Assembly: GCF_009857605.1 (NCBI RefSeq)
Contig: NZ_WWCT01000027.1
Coordinates: 1-64,000 of the forward strand
Source: Duganella levis
GTDB taxonomy: Bacteria; Pseudomonadota; Gammaproteobacteria; Burkholderiales; Burkholderiaceae_D
Reading direction: 5' to 3'
DNA length: 64,000 bases
Every line of letters starts with the position of its first letter. Position 1 is the first letter of the stretch. The notes below the pieces were generated by a model. The model did no database searches. It saw only the letters and a list, made by a program, of their open reading frames with translations, and was not told where the DNA came from. Of this stretch, positions 1 through 9,365 are shown piece by piece. A program made the translations under genes and the position numbers.

Positions 1-641
1 ATGGCTTCCAGCTCGCGCTGGCGCTGCTGGCGGGGGCCGGCCTGGTGCAGACCCGCACCGCCTACCTGCGGCGTCGCCAGCGCGAGCTGGAAGCCATGGT
101 CGAGACGCGCACCGCCGAACTGCGCGCCACCCAGGCGCAGCTGGAAACGCTGGCCTACGGCGATCCGCTGACCGGCCTGGCCAACCGCCGCCTGTTCAAT
201 GACGAATTGCGGCACCTGGTGGCGCAGGCCGAACGCGGCGGCGGCGCCTTCACACTGCTGCTGGTCGACCTCGACCGCTTCAAGCCGGTCAACGACACCC
301 ACGGCCACGACGCCGGCGACGCCTTGCTGGCCGCCGCCGCCGACCGCCTGTGCGCGGCCGTGCGCGAAGCCGACCGGCCGTTCCGCCTGGGCGGCGACGA
401 ATTCGCCGTGCTGCTGGCCCACACCGGCGACGGCGCCACGCTGGAACCGGTGTGCGCGCGCATCCTCGCCAACCTGGCCCTGCCGCTGTCGTATGGCGAG
501 GCCAGCATCGAAATCAGCGCCAGCATCGGCGCCGCGATCTACCGCGACGGCGAAAGCCACGAACAACTCTACAAGCGCGCCGACCTCGCCCTGTACCAGG
601 CCAAGGCGGCCGGCCGCAACACCTGGCGCCTCAGTCCTTGA
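1..641 (+). CDS. Diguanylate cyclase (GGDEF), C-terminal part, 5' end outside window
   Basis: The frame is open from base 3, so the N-terminus lies upstream of the window. What is visible starts with a hydrophobic stretch (FQLALALLAGAGLVQ, probably the end of a transmembrane helix), then a charged Arg/Glu-rich linker helix, then a complete GGDEF domain. Landmarks are DPLTGLANRR, DLDRFKPVND, the active-site GGDEF, and READ ending five residues before it, which fits the RxxD inhibitory I-site. It should make c-di-GMP from two GTP at the inner face of the membrane. The helix-linker-GGDEF tail resembles sensors with a periplasmic propeller domain, but that part is not in view. Its end overlaps the convergent downstream gene by 11 bases. 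Confidence 0.9.
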   Translation, partial: GFQLALALLAGAGLVQTRTAYLRRRQRELEAMVETRTAELRATQAQLETLAYGDPLTGLANRRLFNDELRHLVAQAERGGGAFTLLLVDLDRFKPVNDTHGHDAGDALLAAAADRLCAAVREADRPFRLGGDEFAVLLAHTGDGATLEPVCARILANLALPLSYGEASIEISASIGAAIYRDGESHEQLYKRADLALYQAKAAGRNTWRLSP

Positions 642-1332
642 AGGCCGGTGCGGCGGATGTCTCGGCGAGGAACTGCCGCATCACCACACCCCATTCATCC
701 CAGCGGAAGAACGCGCTGGGATGGCGGATGAAGAGAATGTCCAGCGGCCGGTCACCGATCTTGACGGTCAGCCGCAGCGGGCGATTCCTGCCTACCGCCG
801 GCAAGCGACGCTCGACCAGCAGTGCGCCCGGCGGCAGCGCAGCGCTCAGCGCCGCAATCTTCGCCCCTTCCAGCCCATAGACGATGCAGCGGCGCGCGGC
901 GATCAGGCCGGCGATTGTCAGCAAGATTTTCCAGCCGTCCCGATAGTCCTGTTCGCCCGGCCGTTCGCGCAGGCTGGCCATCATGCGCGGCACCAGGTTC
1001 AGATAAGCCACCTGCTGCCACAACAACTCCCGTTCCGTCCTGCTGACTTTCCTTTTGATGAAAAAAGCCCGCGCGAAATTGCGCAGATAGCGGCTCTTGT
1101 ACTGCTCATGGATGCCGTGCGAAAGATGCCGCCGCCGCAGGCTGTCCTTCTGGAGGATCGCCTGGCGTTTGGCGGCATCGCCGTTGCTGTAGTCGTAAAT
1201 GCTCTCGCCCAGCACAATCGTGCGGCTTGCCGAGGCGCGAAAACCGCTGCCGATCCATGGCAGCCAGGCCATGCCGGCAGCTTCAAAGCCGGCATCGAAG
1301 TGTGTATCGAAGTAGGTGCTGTCGTCTTGCAT
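631..1332 (-). CDS. Hypothetical protein, possibly uracil-DNA-glycosylase-like fold
   Basis: A 233-residue soluble protein with no signal peptide or membrane segment. I do not recognise it with certainty. Near the N-terminus it has WLPWIGSGFR followed by TIVLGESIYDY, and near the C-terminus FIRHPSAFFRWDEW. The order 'PWIG ... vlGES.y ... HPS' recalls the uracil-DNA glycosylase superfamily, where a GES/GQDPY-type motif comes first and an HPS motif last. A Trp/Arg-rich middle (residues about 60-120) is unlike classical UDG. It is convergent with the cyclase gene and lies just upstream, on the same strand, of the crotonase gene (3-base gap), so the two may be co-transcribed. Function is not established. 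Confidence 0.65.
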   Translation of the reverse strand: MQDDSTYFDTHFDAGFEAAGMAWLPWIGSGFRASASRTIVLGESIYDYSNGDAAKRQAILQKDSLRRRHLSHGIHEQYKSRYLRNFARAFFIKRKVSRTERELLWQQVAYLNLVPRMMASLRERPGEQDYRDGWKILLTIAGLIAARRCIVYGLEGAKIAALSAALPPGALLVERRLPAVGRNRPLRLTVKIGDRPLDILFIRHPSAFFRWDEWGVVMRQFLAETSAAPAFKD

Positions 1333-1335
1333 CTT

Positions 1336-2154
1336 TTAGTTTTTAAAGACCGGTGTGGATTTGCTCATGCCAGCCGTCATGGCGGCTTGCAGGTCGGATG
1401 ACATCAGCATGGCGGCATTCCATGTGGCGACGTAGTTGAGGCCATCGGCGACGGTGTGGTCGCGGGCGTAGCTGATCATCTCCTTGACGCCGCGCACCGA
1501 CAGCGGCGACTTGGCGGCGATGGCGTCGGCGATCTCCCGCACGCCGGCCCGCAACGCTTCCGGCGACTCGAACACCCGGTTGACCAGCCGCATCTCCCTG
1601 GCTTCGGCGGCGTCGAACTTGCGCGCGGTGTAGGCCAGTTCGCGCGCCATGCCCTCGCCGACCAGACGCGGCAGGCGTTGCAGCGTGCCCACATCGGCCA
1701 CCATGCCGATATCGATTTCCTTGATGGTGAACCAGGCGTCGGCCGCGCAGTAGCGCATGTCGGCGCAGCAGATCAGGTCGATGCCGCCGCCGACGCAAGC
1801 GCCGTGCACGGCCGCCAGCACCGGCTTGCGGCAGCGCTCCAGGCTGGTCAGCGTGTCCTGCAAGTCGAGAATCACGCGGCGCAGGTTTTCGCGGGTGCGG
1901 CCGTCGCACTCGTCGCGCACCTGGGCGCCGACGCCCATCATCATCTGCAAATCGATGCCGGCGGTGAAGGCCTTGCCCTCGCCTTCCAGAATGGCGACGC
2001 GGATCGCCGGCGTCTCGTCGACATAGCGGAAGGCCGCGCGAATGTCATGCCACATGGCAAGGTTCATCGCGTTCAGCTTGTCCGGACGGTTGAGGCGGAT
2101 GGTGGCGACGGGACCGTCCACGGTCAGGCTGACGGCTTCTAGTACTGGGATCAT
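1336..2154 (-). CDS. Enoyl-CoA hydratase/isomerase family, dienoyl-CoA isomerase type
   Basis: A 272-residue crotonase-fold protein. The open frame reaches much further upstream, but the start at 2154 (MIPVLEAV) has an AAGGAG box seven bases before it and fits the family length. The oxyanion-hole regions are visible (AFTAGIDL and [11 protein letters not shown]). The later segment [21 protein letters not shown] closely matches delta(3,5)-delta(2,4)-dienoyl-CoA isomerases (ECH1), including the Asp/Glu/Asp set considered catalytic there (D in GGGIDL, E in KEID, D in ADVG). The expected role is beta-oxidation of unsaturated fatty acids in the cytoplasm. It is divergent from iorA with 81 bases between starts. 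A role as a general enoyl-CoA hydratase cannot be excluded. Confidence 0.85.
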   Translation of the reverse strand: MIPVLEAVSLTVDGPVATIRLNRPDKLNAMNLAMWHDIRAAFRYVDETPAIRVAILEGEGKAFTAGIDLQMMMGVGAQVRDECDGRTRENLRRVILDLQDTLTSLERCRKPVLAAVHGACVGGGIDLICCADMRYCAADAWFTIKEIDIGMVADVGTLQRLPRLVGEGMARELAYTARKFDAAEAREMRLVNRVFESPEALRAGVREIADAIAAKSPLSVRGVKEMISYARDHTVADGLNYVATWNAAMLMSSDLQAAMTAGMSKSTPVFKN

Positions 2155-2235
2155 GCAAGTCTCCTTTTTGTAGTTGAAATACGTTATATTGATCTTCGCG
2201 GCATGAATATTCCTAATGATAACGAGGAGATAGAC

Positions 2236-2700
2236 ATGGCAACACAGTTCAAGCTTAACGGCAAAGAAGTCAGTGTGCAGGCCGAAGCAGATACCCCACT
2301 GCTGTGGGTGATCCGCGACGAAATCGGCCTGACCGGCACCAAGTTCGGATGTGGCCTGGCGCTGTGCGGGGCCTGCACCGTCCACCTCGATGGCCAACCG
2401 ATCCGCTCCTGCCAGACGCCGGTCTCGGTAGTCGCCGGCAAAAAAGTCGCCACCATCGAATCGCTGTCCAAAGATAACTCCCACCCGCTGCAAAAAGCCT
2501 GGATCGCGCACGACGTGCCGCAATGCGGCTACTGTCAGTCCGGCCAACTGATGAGCGCCGCCGCGCTGCTCAGCACCAACCAGCATCCCAGCGATACCGA
2601 CATCGACAACGCCATGAGCGGCAATATCTGCCGATGTGGCACCTATAACCGCATCCGCGCCGCCATCCACACCGCCGCCGCTGAAATGCGCAAGGCATAA
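2236..2700 (+). CDS. iorA: (2Fe-2S)-binding small subunit of a molybdenum hydroxylase (isoquinoline 1-oxidoreductase alpha-like)
   Basis: A 154-residue ferredoxin-like subunit with the eight cysteines of the two 2Fe-2S clusters: C39, C44, C47 and C59 ([17 protein letters not shown] ... SC) for the plant-type cluster, and CGYCQSGQ plus [10 protein letters not shown] for the second. It passes electrons from the molybdopterin subunit to an external acceptor. An ATG lies 33 bases upstream in frame, but the start at 2236 is preceded by GAGGAG at good spacing and begins [10 protein letters not shown] as usual for this family. It is ten bases ahead of the large subunit gene. The natural substrate cannot be read from the sequence; relatives act on N-heterocycles and aldehydes. 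Confidence 0.9.
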   Translation: MATQFKLNGKEVSVQAEADTPLLWVIRDEIGLTGTKFGCGLALCGACTVHLDGQPIRSCQTPVSVVAGKKVATIESLSKDNSHPLQKAWIAHDVPQCGYCQSGQLMSAAALLSTNQHPSDTDIDNAMSGNICRCGTYNRIRAAIHTAAAEMRKA

Positions 2701-2710
2701 GGAGACGGCC

Positions 2711-4834
2711 ATGACCACCAATCGCAGGGAATTCCTGAAAACCACCGCCGTGGTCGGCGGCGGACTGACGCTGGGCGTATTCCTGCCCGCGCAACTGGAC
2801 CAGGCCGTGGCGGCCGGCACGCTGCACACGCCCAACGCCTGGGTCCACATCGCCGACGACAATACCATCACGCTGCTGTCGGCCCGTTCGGAAATGGGCC
2901 AGGGCGTGTACACCTCGATGCCGATGCTGATCGCCGAGGAACTGGGCGTGGACATCCGCAAGATCAAGGTGGAGATTGCGCCGGTGGCGCCGGTCTACAC
3001 CAACGCCCTGCTCGGCGCGCAGATCACCGGCGGCTCGACCTCGGTGCGTGACGGCTGGGACAAGCTGCGCATCGCTGGCGCCCAGGTGCGCACCATGCTG
3101 GTCAACGCGGCGGCCGCCAAGTGGAAGCTCGACGCCGCGCAACTGCACGCGGCCGACGGCAAGGTCACCGGCCCCGGCGGCCGCAGCGCCACATATGGCG
3201 AGCTGGCCGAGGCGGCTTCCAAACTGCCGGTGCCGGAGAAAGTGACGTTGAAGGAAGCCAAGGATTTCAAGGTCATCGGCAAGCCCACCAAGCGGCTGGA
3301 CACGGCGCACAAGGTCAACGGCACGGCCGAGTACGGCATCGACGTCAAGCTGCCCGGCATGGTGTACGCGTCGCTGGAGCAGTGCCCCGTGATCGGCGGC
3401 AAGCCGACCAGCTTCGACGCCGCCAAAGCCAAGGCCATGCCCGGCGTGATTGCCGTGGTGCAGATCCGCGACGGCGTGGCAGTGGTGGCCGATACCTGGT
3501 GGCATGCGAAGAAAGCGCGTGAAGCGCTGGCGGTGCAATGGGACGAAGGCGCGGTGGCGCGCATCGACAACGCCTCGATGCAGGACGGCATCCGCAACGC
3601 CAGGGACGCCACCATCCCGATCAAGAAAACCGGCGACGCCAAGGCTGCGCTGGGCAGCGCCAGCAAAAAGCTCAGCGCCGAATACTGGTCGCCGCTGCTG
3701 GCGCACGCCACCATGGAGCCGCAGAACTTCACCGCCTCGTACAAGGATGGCAAATGCCTGGTGATCGGGCCGGCCCAATACCAGCAAGGCACGCAGGGCA
3801 ATGTCGCCACCGCCATCGGCCTCAAGCCGGAGGACGTGACGGTGAAAACCACCTTCCTCGGCGGCGGTTTCGGCCGCCGGCTTGAATACGACTTCGCGGT
3901 GCAGGCGGCCGAGATTTCCAAGGCGGTCGGCAAGCCGGTCAAGCTGCTGTGGACGCGCGAGGACGACACCACGCACGACTTCTACCGGCCCATGGCGCTG
4001 CACCGCATGGCCGGCGGCCTCGACGCCAGCGGCAAGCCGGTGGCGCTGACCTTGCAGCTGACCTCGCAATCGGTGACGCAGCGCGCCTTCGGCCTACCCA
4101 AGGGCACGCTGGACCCGTTCATGGCCGAAGCGGCGGTGGTCGGCTACGACATTCCCAATATGACGCAGGAACTGATCGAGCACGACAGCGGCCTGCGTGT
4201 GGGCTACTGGCGCTCGGTCAGCCATGCGTTGAATGCGTTTGCCAACGAGAGCTTCATCGACGAGATGGCGGCGGCGGCCGGCAAAGACCCCTACCAGTTC
4301 CGCCTGGCGCTGCTGGGCAAGCAGCCGCGCTTTGCCAAGGTGCTGAAGCTGGCGGCGGAGAAATCCGGCTGGGGCAAGCCGCTGCCCAAGGGCCACTATC
4401 GCGGCATCGCGCTGATGGAAGGTTACGACACGTATATGGCGCAGGTAGCCGAGATTTCGGTCGACAAGGACCACGCCATCAAGGTGCACCACGTGTGGGT
4501 GGCGGCCGACCTGGGTCAGATGGTCAATCCGGACACGGTGGAGGCGCAGATCCAGTCCAGCATCGCATTCGGGCTATCGTCGGCGCTGGGGGCGGAAATC
4601 ACGCTGGACAAGGGACGCGTACAGCAGACCAACTTCCACGACTACCCGGTGCTGCGCATGAACGAGATGCCGAAGATCGACATCACGCTGGTGCCGAGCA
4701 GCGAGAAGCCGGGCGGCATCGGCGAACCGGCGACGGCCCTGATCGGTCCCGCCGTCGCCAACGCCCTGTTCGCCGCCGCCGGCAAACGCGTGCGCCAGTT
4801 GCCGTTATCCGCACAACACATCCAGTCCGCCTGA
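2711..4834 (+). CDS. iorB: Molybdopterin-binding large subunit (isoquinoline 1-oxidoreductase beta-like), Tat-exported
   Basis: A 707-residue xanthine-dehydrogenase-family protein. The start at 2711 gives MTTNRREFLKTTAVVGGG, a clear twin-arginine signal (RREFLK), so the IorAB complex is probably folded in the cytoplasm and exported to the periplasm. Characteristic segments are SARSEMGQGVYTSMPMLIAEELGVD, TFLGGGFGRR, and the C-terminal PGGIGEPATALIGPAVANAL carrying the Glu expected to act as general base. IorB-type subunits work with a small IorA subunit and without a separate FAD subunit, as seen here. A longer open frame upstream overlaps iorA and is not needed. An iorB-like aldehyde oxidase is an equally possible name. 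Confidence 0.88.
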   Translation: MTTNRREFLKTTAVVGGGLTLGVFLPAQLDQAVAAGTLHTPNAWVHIADDNTITLLSARSEMGQGVYTSMPMLIAEELGVDIRKIKVEIAPVAPVYTNALLGAQITGGSTSVRDGWDKLRIAGAQVRTMLVNAAAAKWKLDAAQLHAADGKVTGPGGRSATYGELAEAASKLPVPEKVTLKEAKDFKVIGKPTKRLDTAHKVNGTAEYGIDVKLPGMVYASLEQCPVIGGKPTSFDAAKAKAMPGVIAVVQIRDGVAVVADTWWHAKKAREALAVQWDEGAVARIDNASMQDGIRNARDATIPIKKTGDAKAALGSASKKLSAEYWSPLLAHATMEPQNFTASYKDGKCLVIGPAQYQQGTQGNVATAIGLKPEDVTVKTTFLGGGFGRRLEYDFAVQAAEISKAVGKPVKLLWTREDDTTHDFYRPMALHRMAGGLDASGKPVALTLQLTSQSVTQRAFGLPKGTLDPFMAEAAVVGYDIPNMTQELIEHDSGLRVGYWRSVSHALNAFANESFIDEMAAAAGKDPYQFRLALLGKQPRFAKVLKLAAEKSGWGKPLPKGHYRGIALMEGYDTYMAQVAEISVDKDHAIKVHHVWVAADLGQMVNPDTVEAQIQSSIAFGLSSALGAEITLDKGRVQQTNFHDYPVLRMNEMPKIDITLVPSSEKPGGIGEPATALIGPAVANALFAAAGKRVRQLPLSAQHIQSA

Positions 4835-4841
4835 CGAGCCA

Positions 4842-4872
4842 GCCGCCTCAACGAAGCCTTTGCTGAGGCGGC
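4842..4872. terminator. Hairpin between convergent iorB and toxin gene
   Basis: GCCGCCTCA at 4842-4850 pairs perfectly with TGAGGCGGC at 4864-4872 around a 13-base loop. It lies between two convergent stop codons (4834 and 4878), so it may end transcription from both sides. There is no following T-run, so it is not a classical intrinsic terminator. Confidence 0.4.
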
Positions 4873-4877
4873 ATCAA

Positions 4878-5153
4878 TTAGCGTGATTCTCTGTTGTGCC
4901 AAATTCTCAGGATGTAGATATCGCCAGCAGCAATCTCATAGCGCAGCTCATACTGGCCGACGATAATGCGACGAACTTCTCTTGGAAGAAACGTGTCAAG
5001 CTGATGTCCTATACGGGGATTGGATTGCAAGATATCTGGCGCAGCGGCCAAGGAGCGCACCAGACCCGTTGCGGCCCTGGCGTCGCTCCGGGCTAAAAAC
5101 TCGTGGAGCCTGCGCAGGTCTGATAACGCTTTGCTGGTCCACTGAGTTTGCAT
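4878..5153 (-). CDS. ParE/RelE-superfamily toxin
   Basis: A 91-residue basic protein with the ParE/RelE-like pattern: TSKALSDLRRLHEFLA at the N-terminus, a PRIGHQLDTF segment in the middle, and the strand YELRYEIAAGDIYILRIWHNRE at the C-terminus. ParE relatives poison DNA gyrase and RelE relatives cut mRNA; the IYILRIWHNRE end favours ParE. The start codon overlaps the stop of the upstream antitoxin by one base, giving the usual antitoxin-toxin order with translational coupling. No frameshift or stop is seen, so the module looks intact. Confidence 0.85.
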   Translation of the reverse strand: MQTQWTSKALSDLRRLHEFLARSDARAATGLVRSLAAAPDILQSNPRIGHQLDTFLPREVRRIIVGQYELRYEIAAGDIYILRIWHNRESR

Positions 5154-5389
5154 TAACGAGGTAGAGGACGTGGATGATCGGTTTCGAGGCTATCGGCCCA
5201 GGTTTTGACGTCGTCGTGCGCAATGAGCCGGCCTGCGGTCACATCATCTAACGCCTCTTGGGTTAATTTAGCTTTGAGCGCCTCATCATCCCCGGCCAGG
5301 TCGTTCAGCAATAAAGCCAGCACACGCTGCTTTTCCTCTATGCTGAGCAGTTTGAGACCAGCCTGGATATCTGCGATTGTCATCATCAT
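5153..5389 (-). CDS. Antitoxin of the ParE-type module
   Basis: A 78-residue acidic protein directly upstream of the toxin. The N-terminal half (IADIQAGLKLLSIEEKQRVLALLL) is helical, and the C-terminal LTQEALDDVTAGRLIAHDDVKTWADSL is the toxin-binding tail typical of small antitoxins paired with ParE-like toxins. Three consecutive ATG codons follow an AGGAGG box at 3, 6 and 9 bases, so the true start may be 5389, 5386 or 5383; the last two have better spacing. Antitoxins of this kind usually repress their own operon, but I see no strong palindrome in the short upstream region. Confidence 0.8.
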   Translation of the reverse strand: MMMTIADIQAGLKLLSIEEKQRVLALLLNDLAGDDEALKAKLTQEALDDVTAGRLIAHDDVKTWADSLETDHPRPLPR

Positions 5390-5511
5390 GCACCTCCTAT
5401 CCCGGCATTTTACGCTGTCGGCGTGGACTGAGTTGTGACTAAGACCAAACTAAATCATTGAACTAAAGACAATTTTCCAGCAGACCCGGCTCAATGCTGT
5501 GCCGCGTCATT

Positions 5512-5517
5512 TATAAT
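5512..5517 (+). promoter_or_regulatory. Candidate -10 box of valS
   Basis: A perfect TATAAT 32 bases ahead of the chosen valS start. No convincing -35 box is seen. If real, transcription would begin near 5524, after the alternative in-frame ATG at 5516, which supports the start at 5549. Confidence 0.4.
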
Positions 5518-5548
5518 GGTTGTTTCGCCCAATTTAATTAGCCATATC

Positions 5549-8344
5549 ATGGAATTAGCCAAGTCTTTCGAGCCTGCCGACATTGAACAGTTCTGGCGCA
5601 ACGAGTGGGAAGCGCGCGGTTACTACACCGCCACCCTCGACGCCGGCAAACCTTCTTTCAGCATCCAGCTGCCGCCGCCGAACGTCACCGGCACCTTGCA
5701 CATGGGCCATGCATTCAATCAGACCATCATGGATGGCCTGACCCGCTACCATCGCATGCTCGGCCATAACACCGCCTGGATTCCGGGCACCGACCACGCC
5801 GGGATCGCCACCCAGATCGTGGTGGAACGCCAGCTGGACGCGCAGAAAATCTCGCGCCACGACCTCGGCCGCGAAGAGTTCATCAAGAAGGTCTGGGAGT
5901 GGAAAGAGAAATCCGGCTCCACCATCACCGGCCAGATGCGCCGCCTGGGCGCCTCGCCGGACTGGAAGCGCGAATACTTCACCATGGACGAGACCCGTTC
6001 GAAAGTGGTGACCGACGTCTTCGTGCGCCTGCACGAGCAAGGCCTGATCTACCGCGGCAAGCGCCTGGTCAACTGGGACCCGGTGCTGGGCACCGCCGTC
6101 TCCGACCTGGAAGTGGTGTCGGAAGAGGAAGACGGCTCGATGTGGTACATCCAGTACCCGCTGGCCGATGGCAGCGGTCACCTGACCGTGGCCACCACCC
6201 GTCCTGAAACCATGCTGGGCGACGTCGCCGTGGCGGTCGATCCAACCGACGAACGCTATCAGGCGCTGGTCGGCAAGATGCTGACGCTGCCGCTGGTCGG
6301 CCGCGAAATCCCGATCATCGCCGACGAATACGTCGACAAGGCCTTCGGCACCGGTTGCGTGAAGATCACCCCGGCGCACGACTTCAACGACTACGCCGTC
6401 GGCCAACGCCACAAGCTGGCGATGCCGTCGATCCTGACGCTGGAAGCCAAGATCGTCGACGACGCGCCGGAAGCCTATCGTGGCCTGGATCGCTTCGCGG
6501 CCCGCAAACAAATCGTCGCCGACCTGGAAGCGCAAGGTCTGCTGGAACAAGTCAAACCGCACAAGCTGATGGTGCCGCGCGGCGACCGTACCGGCGTGGT
6601 TATCGAGCCGATGCTGACCGACCAGTGGTTCGTCGCCATGAGCAAGCCGGCGCCGGAAGGCACGTTCTTCCCGGGCAAATCGATCGCCGAAACGGCGCTG
6701 GAAAAAGTCGCCAGCGGCGACATCAAGTTCGTCCCTGAAAACTGGAGCAACACCTACAACCAGTGGCTCAACAACATCCAGGACTGGTGCATCTCGCGTC
6801 AACTGTGGTGGGGCCACCAGATCCCGGCCTGGTACGACGACAACGGCAACATCTATGTCGCCAAGACCGAAGCGGAAGCCATCGCCAAGGCCGCCGCGCA
6901 AGGCGTCACCACGCCGCTGCGCCGCGACAACGATGTGCTGGACACCTGGTTCTCGTCCGCGCTGGTGCCGTTCTCGACCCTGGGCTGGCCGGAAGAAACC
7001 CCGGACCTGAAAGCCTTCCTGCCATCGTCGGTGCTGGTGACCGGCTTCGACATCATCTTCTTCTGGGTGGCGCGCATGGTGATGTTCACCCTGCACTTCA
7101 CCGGCAAGGTGCCGTTCGAGACCGTCTACGTGCACGGCCTGGTACGCGACTCGCAGGGCCAGAAAATGTCCAAGTCCAAGGGCAACACGCTGGACCCGAT
7201 CGACCTGATCGACGGCATCGGCATCGACGCGCTGGTGGAGAAACGCACCACCGGCCTGATGAACCCGAAAGCGGCCGAGAAGATCGCCAAGGCCACCCGC
7301 AAGGAATTCCCGGAAGGCATCGCCGCCTACGGTACCGACGCCGTGCGCTTCACGATGGCCTCGTACGCCTCGCTGGGCCGCAACATCAACTTCGACCTGG
7401 GCCGTGCCGAAGGCTACCGCAACTTCTGCAACAAGCTGTGGAACGCCACCCGTTTCGTGATGATGAACACGGAAGAGAAGGATTGCAGCGCCAGCGACGC
7501 CGACCTGTCGAACGCCGACAAGTGGATCATCTCGCTGCTGCAAAAAGCCGAGCTGGACGTGGCCAAGGGCTTTGCCGACTACCGCTTCGACAACATCGCC
7601 TCGACCATCTACAAGTTCGTCTGGGACGAGTATTGCGACTGGTATCTGGAAGTCGCCAAGGTGCAGGTGCAAAACGGCACCGAAGGCCAGCAACGCGCCA
7701 CCCGTCACACGCTGCTGCGCGTGCTGGAAGTGGTGCTGCGCCTGGCCCATCCGGTGATTCCGTTCGTGACCGAAGCGCTGTGGCAAGCCGTTGCGCCGCT
7801 GGCCGGCAAGACCGGTGATTCGATCATGATGCAACCGTACCCGATCGCCAACACCGCCAATATCGACGAATCGGCCGAAGCGTGGATGCAACAGCTGAAA
7901 GCGCTGATCGATGCGACCCGCAACCTGCGCGGCGAAATGCAGCTGGCGCCGTCGCTGCGCGTGCCGCTGATCGTCGAGCCGGGCAATGCCGCCGACAAGG
8001 AAGCGCTGGCGCTGTGCGCACCGTACATCCAGGCGCTGGGCAAGCTGGCCGAAGTGCAGATCGTCGACGCGCTGCCGGATTCGCCGGCCGCCGTGGCCGT
8101 GGTCGGCACGACCAAGCTGATGCTGAAAGTCGAGATCGACGTCAAAGCCGAGCGTGAGCGCCTGAGCAAGGAGATCACCCGTCTGGAAGGCGAGATCAAC
8201 AAGGCCAACGGCAAGCTGTCGAACGAAAGCTTCGTGGCCCGCGCGCCGGCCGAAGTGGTGGCGCAAGAGAAGGAACGCGTCGCCAACTTCACCGCCACGC
8301 TGGACAAGATGCGTGAACAGATCGCCAAGCTGCCCGCAGCTTGA
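5549..8344 (+). CDS. valS: Valine--tRNA ligase
   Basis: A 931-residue class Ia synthetase that charges tRNA-Val with valine. The HIGH signature is HMGH at residues 51-54 inside [15 protein letters not shown]. The second signature, [16 protein letters not shown], lies near residue 540. The editing (CP1) domain is between them ([15 protein letters not shown]). A C-terminal coiled-coil arm ([28 protein letters not shown] in outline) is typical of ValRS. I chose the ATG at 5549 ([11 protein letters not shown], the usual beta-proteobacterial beginning); the frame also has an ATG at 5516. No strong ribosome binding site precedes either. A terminator follows at once. Confidence 0.97.
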   Translation: MELAKSFEPADIEQFWRNEWEARGYYTATLDAGKPSFSIQLPPPNVTGTLHMGHAFNQTIMDGLTRYHRMLGHNTAWIPGTDHAGIATQIVVERQLDAQKISRHDLGREEFIKKVWEWKEKSGSTITGQMRRLGASPDWKREYFTMDETRSKVVTDVFVRLHEQGLIYRGKRLVNWDPVLGTAVSDLEVVSEEEDGSMWYIQYPLADGSGHLTVATTRPETMLGDVAVAVDPTDERYQALVGKMLTLPLVGREIPIIADEYVDKAFGTGCVKITPAHDFNDYAVGQRHKLAMPSILTLEAKIVDDAPEAYRGLDRFAARKQIVADLEAQGLLEQVKPHKLMVPRGDRTGVVIEPMLTDQWFVAMSKPAPEGTFFPGKSIAETALEKVASGDIKFVPENWSNTYNQWLNNIQDWCISRQLWWGHQIPAWYDDNGNIYVAKTEAEAIAKAAAQGVTTPLRRDNDVLDTWFSSALVPFSTLGWPEETPDLKAFLPSSVLVTGFDIIFFWVARMVMFTLHFTGKVPFETVYVHGLVRDSQGQKMSKSKGNTLDPIDLIDGIGIDALVEKRTTGLMNPKAAEKIAKATRKEFPEGIAAYGTDAVRFTMASYASLGRNINFDLGRAEGYRNFCNKLWNATRFVMMNTEEKDCSASDADLSNADKWIISLLQKAELDVAKGFADYRFDNIASTIYKFVWDEYCDWYLEVAKVQVQNGTEGQQRATRHTLLRVLEVVLRLAHPVIPFVTEALWQAVAPLAGKTGDSIMMQPYPIANTANIDESAEAWMQQLKALIDATRNLRGEMQLAPSLRVPLIVEPGNAADKEALALCAPYIQALGKLAEVQIVDALPDSPAAVAVVGTTKLMLKVEIDVKAERERLSKEITRLEGEINKANGKLSNESFVARAPAEVVAQEKERVANFTATLDKMREQIAKLPAA

Positions 8345-8350
8345 TGAATC

Positions 8351-8381
8351 AAAAGGCCGCTCAGTGAGCGGCCTTTTTTTA
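8351..8381. terminator. Bidirectional intrinsic terminator between valS and the ammonia-lyase gene
   Basis: AAAAGGCCGCT and AGCGGCCTTTT form an 11-bp stem around CAGTG, followed by a T-run on the plus strand and by T's on the minus strand as well. It ends valS and overlaps the stop codon (TAA at 8381-8379) of the convergent gene. Confidence 0.9.
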
Positions 8382-9347
8382 TTGCGCCAGCAGTTCGGCG
8401 TAGCGGGCGATATCGACGTTGCCGCCGCTGATGATGATACCGACGCGCTTGCCTTGCAGTTGCGCCTTCATCGCGCGCGCAGCGGCCAGGCCCAGCGCCC
8501 CGGTCGGCTCCACCACCATCTTCATGCGCTCGGCGAAGAAGCGCATTTCGGCGCGCAGCTGTTCGTCGCTGGCGGTCAGGATGTCATCGACGTCACGCTT
8601 GATGATCGGGAAAGTCAGGTTGCCCAGGTGCTGCGTCTGCGCGCCATCGGCAATCGTCTTCGGCGTCTCGATGTGCACAATGCTGCCGCTGCGGAACGAT
8701 TGCTGGCCGTCGTTGCCAGCCTCCGGTTCCACGCCAAACAGCTTGGCCGAAGGCGACAAGGCCCGCGTCGACAGCGCCGTGCCGCTCAGCAGGCCGCCAC
8801 CGCCGAGCGGCGCGAACACATAATCCAGCCGTCCCACTTCTTCAAACAACTCCTTGGCCGCCGTGCCCTGACCGGCAATCACGTCAGCATGGTCATACGG
8901 CGGAATCAGGGTCAGCCCGTGCTTGGCCGCCAGGTCGCGGCCGATCTGTTCGCGGTCTTCCGTGTAGCGATCGTAGATCACCACTTGCGCGCCATAGCCG
9001 CGCGTGGCGGCCACCTTGGCGGCCGGTGCATCATGCGGCATGACGATGGTGGCGGGAATCCCCAGCAGCCTGGCCGACAGCGCAATCGCCTGCGCGTGAT
9101 TGCCCGACGAGAACGCCACCACGCCAGCCTTGCGCTGCTCCGGCGTGAACTTGGCCAGCGAGTTGTAGCCGCCGCGGAATTTGAACGCGCCCATGCGCTG
9201 GAAGTTTTCGCACTTGAAGAAAATCTCCGCACCCAGCTCGGCATTGGCGGTGCTGGAGGTCAGCACCGGCGTGCGGTGCACGACGCCGGCAATGCGCTCG
9301 GACGCGGCAACCACGTCTTCAAAAGTAGGCAGTTTCTGTTCGCTCAT
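8379..9347 (-). CDS. PLP-dependent threonine/serine ammonia-lyase or serine-racemase family enzyme
   Basis: A 322-residue fold-type II PLP enzyme without the C-terminal regulatory ACT domain of biosynthetic IlvA. The PLP lysine is in GAFKFRGGYN (about residue 58), the substrate loop is SSGNHAQA, the phosphate-binding glycine loop is GGGGLLSG, and SGGN is near the end. Proteins of this size and pattern include catabolic threonine dehydratase, threo-3-hydroxyaspartate ammonia-lyase and serine racemase; these cannot be separated by eye. It lies 18 bases downstream of a YheO-like regulator on the same strand, so the regulator may sense an amino acid handled by this enzyme. Cytoplasmic. Confidence 0.88.
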   Translation of the reverse strand: MSEQKLPTFEDVVAASERIAGVVHRTPVLTSSTANAELGAEIFFKCENFQRMGAFKFRGGYNSLAKFTPEQRKAGVVAFSSGNHAQAIALSARLLGIPATIVMPHDAPAAKVAATRGYGAQVVIYDRYTEDREQIGRDLAAKHGLTLIPPYDHADVIAGQGTAAKELFEEVGRLDYVFAPLGGGGLLSGTALSTRALSPSAKLFGVEPEAGNDGQQSFRSGSIVHIETPKTIADGAQTQHLGNLTFPIIKRDVDDILTASDEQLRAEMRFFAERMKMVVEPTGALGLAAARAMKAQLQGKRVGIIISGGNVDIARYAELLAQ

Positions 9348-9365
9348 GATGGTTCCTGTGGTGAT

